From contig JAVKDJ010000048.1 of the NCBI GenBank assembly GCA_040222275.1, forward strand, positions 124,001 through 188,000: a stretch of DNA of 64,000 bases, read 5' to 3'. Both the position numbers and the translations under genes were made by a program. The notes below the pieces were generated by a model, which did no database searches, was not told the DNA's origin, and saw only the letters and a program-made list of their open reading frames with translations. Positions within the stretch are counted from its first letter, which is position 1. Each line of letters begins with the position of its first letter. This document shows positions 62,030 through 64,000 of the stretch, piece by piece. Source of the stretch: CAXBNB01 sp040222275 (GTDB lineage: Bacteria > Bacteroidota > Bacteroidia > Cytophagales > Cyclobacteriaceae).

Positions 62030-63067
62030 TCAGAAGGAAGTGGAAATATTTAACAGAAAAGTATTCCCGTATTTAAAGGTATCACCAGAACTTGAAAGGG
62101 TTCGCTGATGCAAAGGGAAGCGATAAGATGGCGCAATGAATAGTTTGTTTTTTCGTATTGTGACCCCAACGTCGCTATTGACAGCAAACAGGCCGGAGTT
62201 AGGGTCAGCTACCCCATTCCAGTAGGATTTTGTTTGGGTAAAATTGGAAACTGATCCCCTGATGGATAGCCACGGCTTCAGTTGGTGTCCCAGGCTGAGC
62301 CCGGCTGTGGTTTCAAAGGGCCCTCGATATCCTTTGTGGTTGGTGTAGATGGATATTTTGTTGATGGAATACATAACGACTGGCCACTTCGGCGCAAGTT
62401 GGGTTTTGTAATGTAGCTCAAAAAGAGGATCAAAGGTGCCGGTACCAAATTGTATATGCAAGTGCGGCTGGCCCATCAGGCCAGCCGCCAGTGGGTCGTT
62501 TTCGGTTTTTCCGCTGGGGAGGCTGGTGCCCACTGCGATATCCAGCCTTCCATTTTTACTTAAAAACTGGTTTAAACGACGGGAAACCAGCAATCTGATA
62601 TCACCTGGCCCGCGATAGGATTCGTTTCGATGGTGGATGTCCCTGTTTCTAATGATTAAGTCAGATTTTTCAAGATCCGCAGGGTTGCGGTAATTGATAG
62701 AGGCATCCTGAAATTTGAAATCATAAGGAATCCTCAGCCAACCTGTCCAATTGGTGGCGAATGTGTATTCCAGGTTTACTTCTATCCTGGCATAGTCAAG
62801 GCTCACCTGGTGATCGTGTGAAGGTACCTGAACCAGGTTGCCCTCCTTGCTCAACCCAACTGCATTCGGGTGCCCACCTTCATAATTGAAACCATTGGTA
62901 ACATTGATGCCCATGCTGAAGTCTCCTAAATGCAGGGTGTCAAGGCTGGCTGCCAGCCGTTCACTGCTTTGCATTGCCGGGTTACTGCATGCAGGGCAAG
63001 CCTGTCCAAAGCCCCTCAGGGGGAGGTAAATCACACAAAACAGACTTATTATAATTCGGATACTCAT
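62030..63067 (-). CDS. Outer-membrane beta-barrel-type protein
   Basis: A 345-residue secreted protein with a signal peptide (about residues 1-22, ending GFGQ) and the mature start ACPACSNPAM, a CxxC pair. The remainder is rich in amphipathic beta strands such as VSLDYARIEVNLEYTFATNWTGWLRIPYDF and FELHYKTQLAPKWPVVMYSINKISIYT, and it ends in F (STSF), as outer-membrane barrels do. It resembles the phenol-degradation-associated MetA-type barrel family. The start ATG overlaps the stop of the upstream heavy-metal/thioredoxin gene (ATGA, 63064-63067), so the two are translationally coupled. A role in metal or solute passage is an inference. Confidence 0.75.
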   Translation of the reverse strand: MSIRIIISLFCVIYLPLRGFGQACPACSNPAMQSSERLAASLDTLHLGDFSMGINVTNGFNYEGGHPNAVGLSKEGNLVQVPSHDHQVSLDYARIEVNLEYTFATNWTGWLRIPYDFKFQDASINYRNPADLEKSDLIIRNRDIHHRNESYRGPGDIRLLVSRRLNQFLSKNGRLDIAVGTSLPSGKTENDPLAAGLMGQPHLHIQFGTGTFDPLFELHYKTQLAPKWPVVMYSINKISIYTNHKGYRGPFETTAGLSLGHQLKPWLSIRGSVSNFTQTKSYWNGVADPNSGLFAVNSDVGVTIRKNKLFIAPSYRFPLHQRTLSSSGDTFKYGNTFLLNISTSF

Positions 63068-63716
63068 TTTGGGGTAATTATTTGCTTAACAGCTTCTAAG
63101 TTGTTGCCAGCTACTTGGCCCAATAGCCGCCCCTGATCATCAAAAATGAGAGTGAAGGGCAATGCAGGTATGCTATATTCTTTGGTGAGTTGCCTGGCCA
63201 GGGGTGATTTCCAGGTGACCACATCTACCTGGGTTAGTGCCAGTTTGTTGCGGTTTTCGAATACCAGGCGCTCCAGTTTTGGAGTGAATAGCCTGCAAGG
63301 GCCGCACCATTCAGCAAAAAAATCAAAAATGCTGATTTTGCCTTCTGTCAGGTGGTTTTGAAAGGAGAGCTTTTCACCACCGGCGATGAGTTGGATATCC
63401 AGCTTCTTTTTCTGGTCCGATGTAAGCGGGACCACCCTTTGGTCCGATTCAAAGTAGGCCTCAAAATTCAATCGTTCAACAGCCTTCTTTATTTGCTCCT
63501 GGCTAACAGTGCCATCGGTCACCAGGGAAGCACTTTTAGTGTCAAAGTCACTGAAGCTGCTTTTACCCCTTGAATTTTTTTCAGAGCTTCTGAGGTGGCA
63601 TTTGCGCAGTTTTGGCAAGAAAGCCCCTCTACTTCAAATTTCATTTGATGTTGGGCTTGTGCAAGGTTTTCGTGAACAAGAAAAAAGAAAATGAGGATAA
63701 GGATTCTGACTAACAT
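63064..63716 (-). pseudogene. Heavy-metal-associated + thioredoxin fusion gene with a one-base frameshift
   Basis: From ATG 63716 a signal peptide (MLVRILILIFFFLVHENLAQ) and an HMA domain with metal motif GLSCQNCA are read in one frame. Just after VKAASVT, at the TTT run near 63544-63547 (minus), the HMA homology moves to another frame (FDTKSASLVTDGTVSQEQI, which is its second half). It continues into a thioredoxin domain with active site AEWCGPCRL (read to a stop at 63064). Adding one T restores a single frame of 217 residues. The break may be a real mutation, a sequencing error or recoding; the thioredoxin half has no start of its own that looks right. Intact, it would be a periplasmic metal/redox protein. 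Confidence 0.75.
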
Positions 63717-63750
63717 AGATGTTTTTTTTGACCTTAAATTGAATTTGGGT

Positions 63751-63758
63751 CAAAGTTA
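63751..63758 (-). promoter_or_regulatory. Possible -7 element for the HMA-thioredoxin gene (TAACTTTG)
   Basis: On the minus strand TAACTTTG matches TAnnTTTG, 34 bases from the ATG at 63716. A TTG at 63783-63781 lies 22 bases upstream, slightly more than the usual 19-21 spacing. Confidence 0.35.
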
Positions 63759-63779
63759 GTCAGGGGCAGGAGGGGGGTG

Positions 63780-64000
63780 TCAAGTTTCCGGTTCGGTTTT
63801 TTTCAAATATTTGGATACTTCATCATCCAGCAGGTCGGTTTCCTTTATTTTTTCCAAAAGGCTTTCATTGGATAGGTTGGGAAAACCAGTTAAGAACGCA
63901 TCGATTGTGTTTTGCTGGCCACAATCTCCCGGGCATTTGGATTTTAACTCAGAAATTTTGGCGGCAAGTATTCTCCTGTACACCTCTTCGTACAATTCGT
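63780..64000 (-). CDS. Hypothetical protein, C-terminal part (runs off the right edge)
   Basis: The frame is open from the window end (base 64000) to TGA at 63782-63780, so the 5' end is outside. The visible 73 codons encode an acidic, helix-rich C-terminus (YEEVYRRILAAKISELKSK and DLLDDEVSKYLKKTEPET) with one CPGDC pair in the middle. A TTG at 63995 could start it but the frame continues upstream. I do not recognise a family. It lies directly upstream of, and on the same strand as, the HMA-thioredoxin gene. Confidence 0.55.
   Translation of the reverse strand, partial: ELYEEVYRRILAAKISELKSKCPGDCGQQNTIDAFLTGFPNLSNESLLEKIKETDLLDDEVSKYLKKTEPET

Noticed and set aside
1..64000. tRNA, rRNA, CRISPR array, prophage or insertion sequence
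   Set aside because: None found on reading both strands: no T-arm signatures with matching stems, no regularly spaced direct repeats, no transposase, integrase or phage structural gene.

Overview
The window looks like ordinary chromosome from a Bacteroidota species, most likely a free-living or marine member of the Cytophagales. Several things point that way. A secreted protein carries a C-terminal type IX secretion (Por) sorting domain (37530-39962). A few genes have TAnnTTTG-type -7 elements instead of sigma-70 boxes, and Shine-Dalgarno sequences are weak or absent. The methylmalonyl-CoA mutase is split into two subunits, tamB and tsaD are divergent neighbours, and there are many SPII lipoproteins. 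I see no prophage, insertion sequence, CRISPR array, tRNA or rRNA.

Layout. 1-3.9 kb: the 5' part of a lipoprotein gene, a LuxE-like acyltransferase, a 38-residue lipoprotein, an NtrC-type response regulator without a DNA-binding domain, and rnpB (RNase P RNA, minus strand). 3.9-20 kb: housekeeping and envelope genes. These include tamB divergent from tsaD, then smpB followed by an NlpC/P60-like protein that has lost its catalytic residues, an HNH nuclease, a CAP-domain protein, a HAD hydrolase, a DUF456 membrane protein, a double-esterase fusion, a TruC-like pseudouridine synthase, an SLC13 transporter, an A-type Fe-S carrier, methylmalonyl-CoA epimerase and thiL. 20-32 kb: an HtrA protease, dnaA, mutA-mutB, a pyruvate dehydrogenase E1 beta gene, an OmpA/TPR lipoprotein, a PspC-like protein and a TPR protein. 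The epimerase at 18.6 kb and mutAB at 24-27 kb together supply most of the propionyl-CoA/succinyl-CoA interconversion.

32.6-37.4 kb: a plus-strand oxidative cluster. A Tat-exported sulfite-oxidase-family molybdoenzyme is followed after one base by a membrane-anchored monohaem cytochrome c, then a sterol-desaturase-family di-iron hydroxylase, a sorbosone/glucose-dehydrogenase-type lipoprotein, an esterase and a small coiled-coil membrane protein. 37.5-44.5 kb (minus): a type IX-secreted protein, a metallophosphoesterase, a GH92 alpha-mannosidase and an AraC regulator. 44.7-52.1 kb (plus): a four-gene set better known from Planctomycetes. It encodes a PSCyt1/DUF1549/LamG/DUF1553 lipoprotein, a Tat-exported DUF1501 protein, a Tat-exported NHL propeller protein, and a DUF2231 membrane domain fused to a c-type haem domain and leucine-rich repeats. 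Together 32-52 kb looks like a periplasmic/extracellular glycan and sugar oxidation region that feeds electrons into c-type cytochromes. A ThuA-like protein at 60.4 kb fits the same theme.

52.1-52.8 kb is a 690-base gap. It holds a run of stable hairpins ending in an intrinsic terminator, which I regard as the best candidate for an undescribed small RNA here, and then a REP-like palindromic repeat. 52.8-64 kb: miaA, an M1 metallopeptidase, inorganic pyrophosphatase, a Nudix hydrolase, pyrE, a small lipoprotein, an ATP-grasp protein, DAHP synthase, the ThuA-like protein, a peroxiredoxin, and a heavy-metal-associated/thioredoxin fusion gene broken by a one-base frameshift and overlapping an outer-membrane protein gene. 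A partial gene runs off the right edge.
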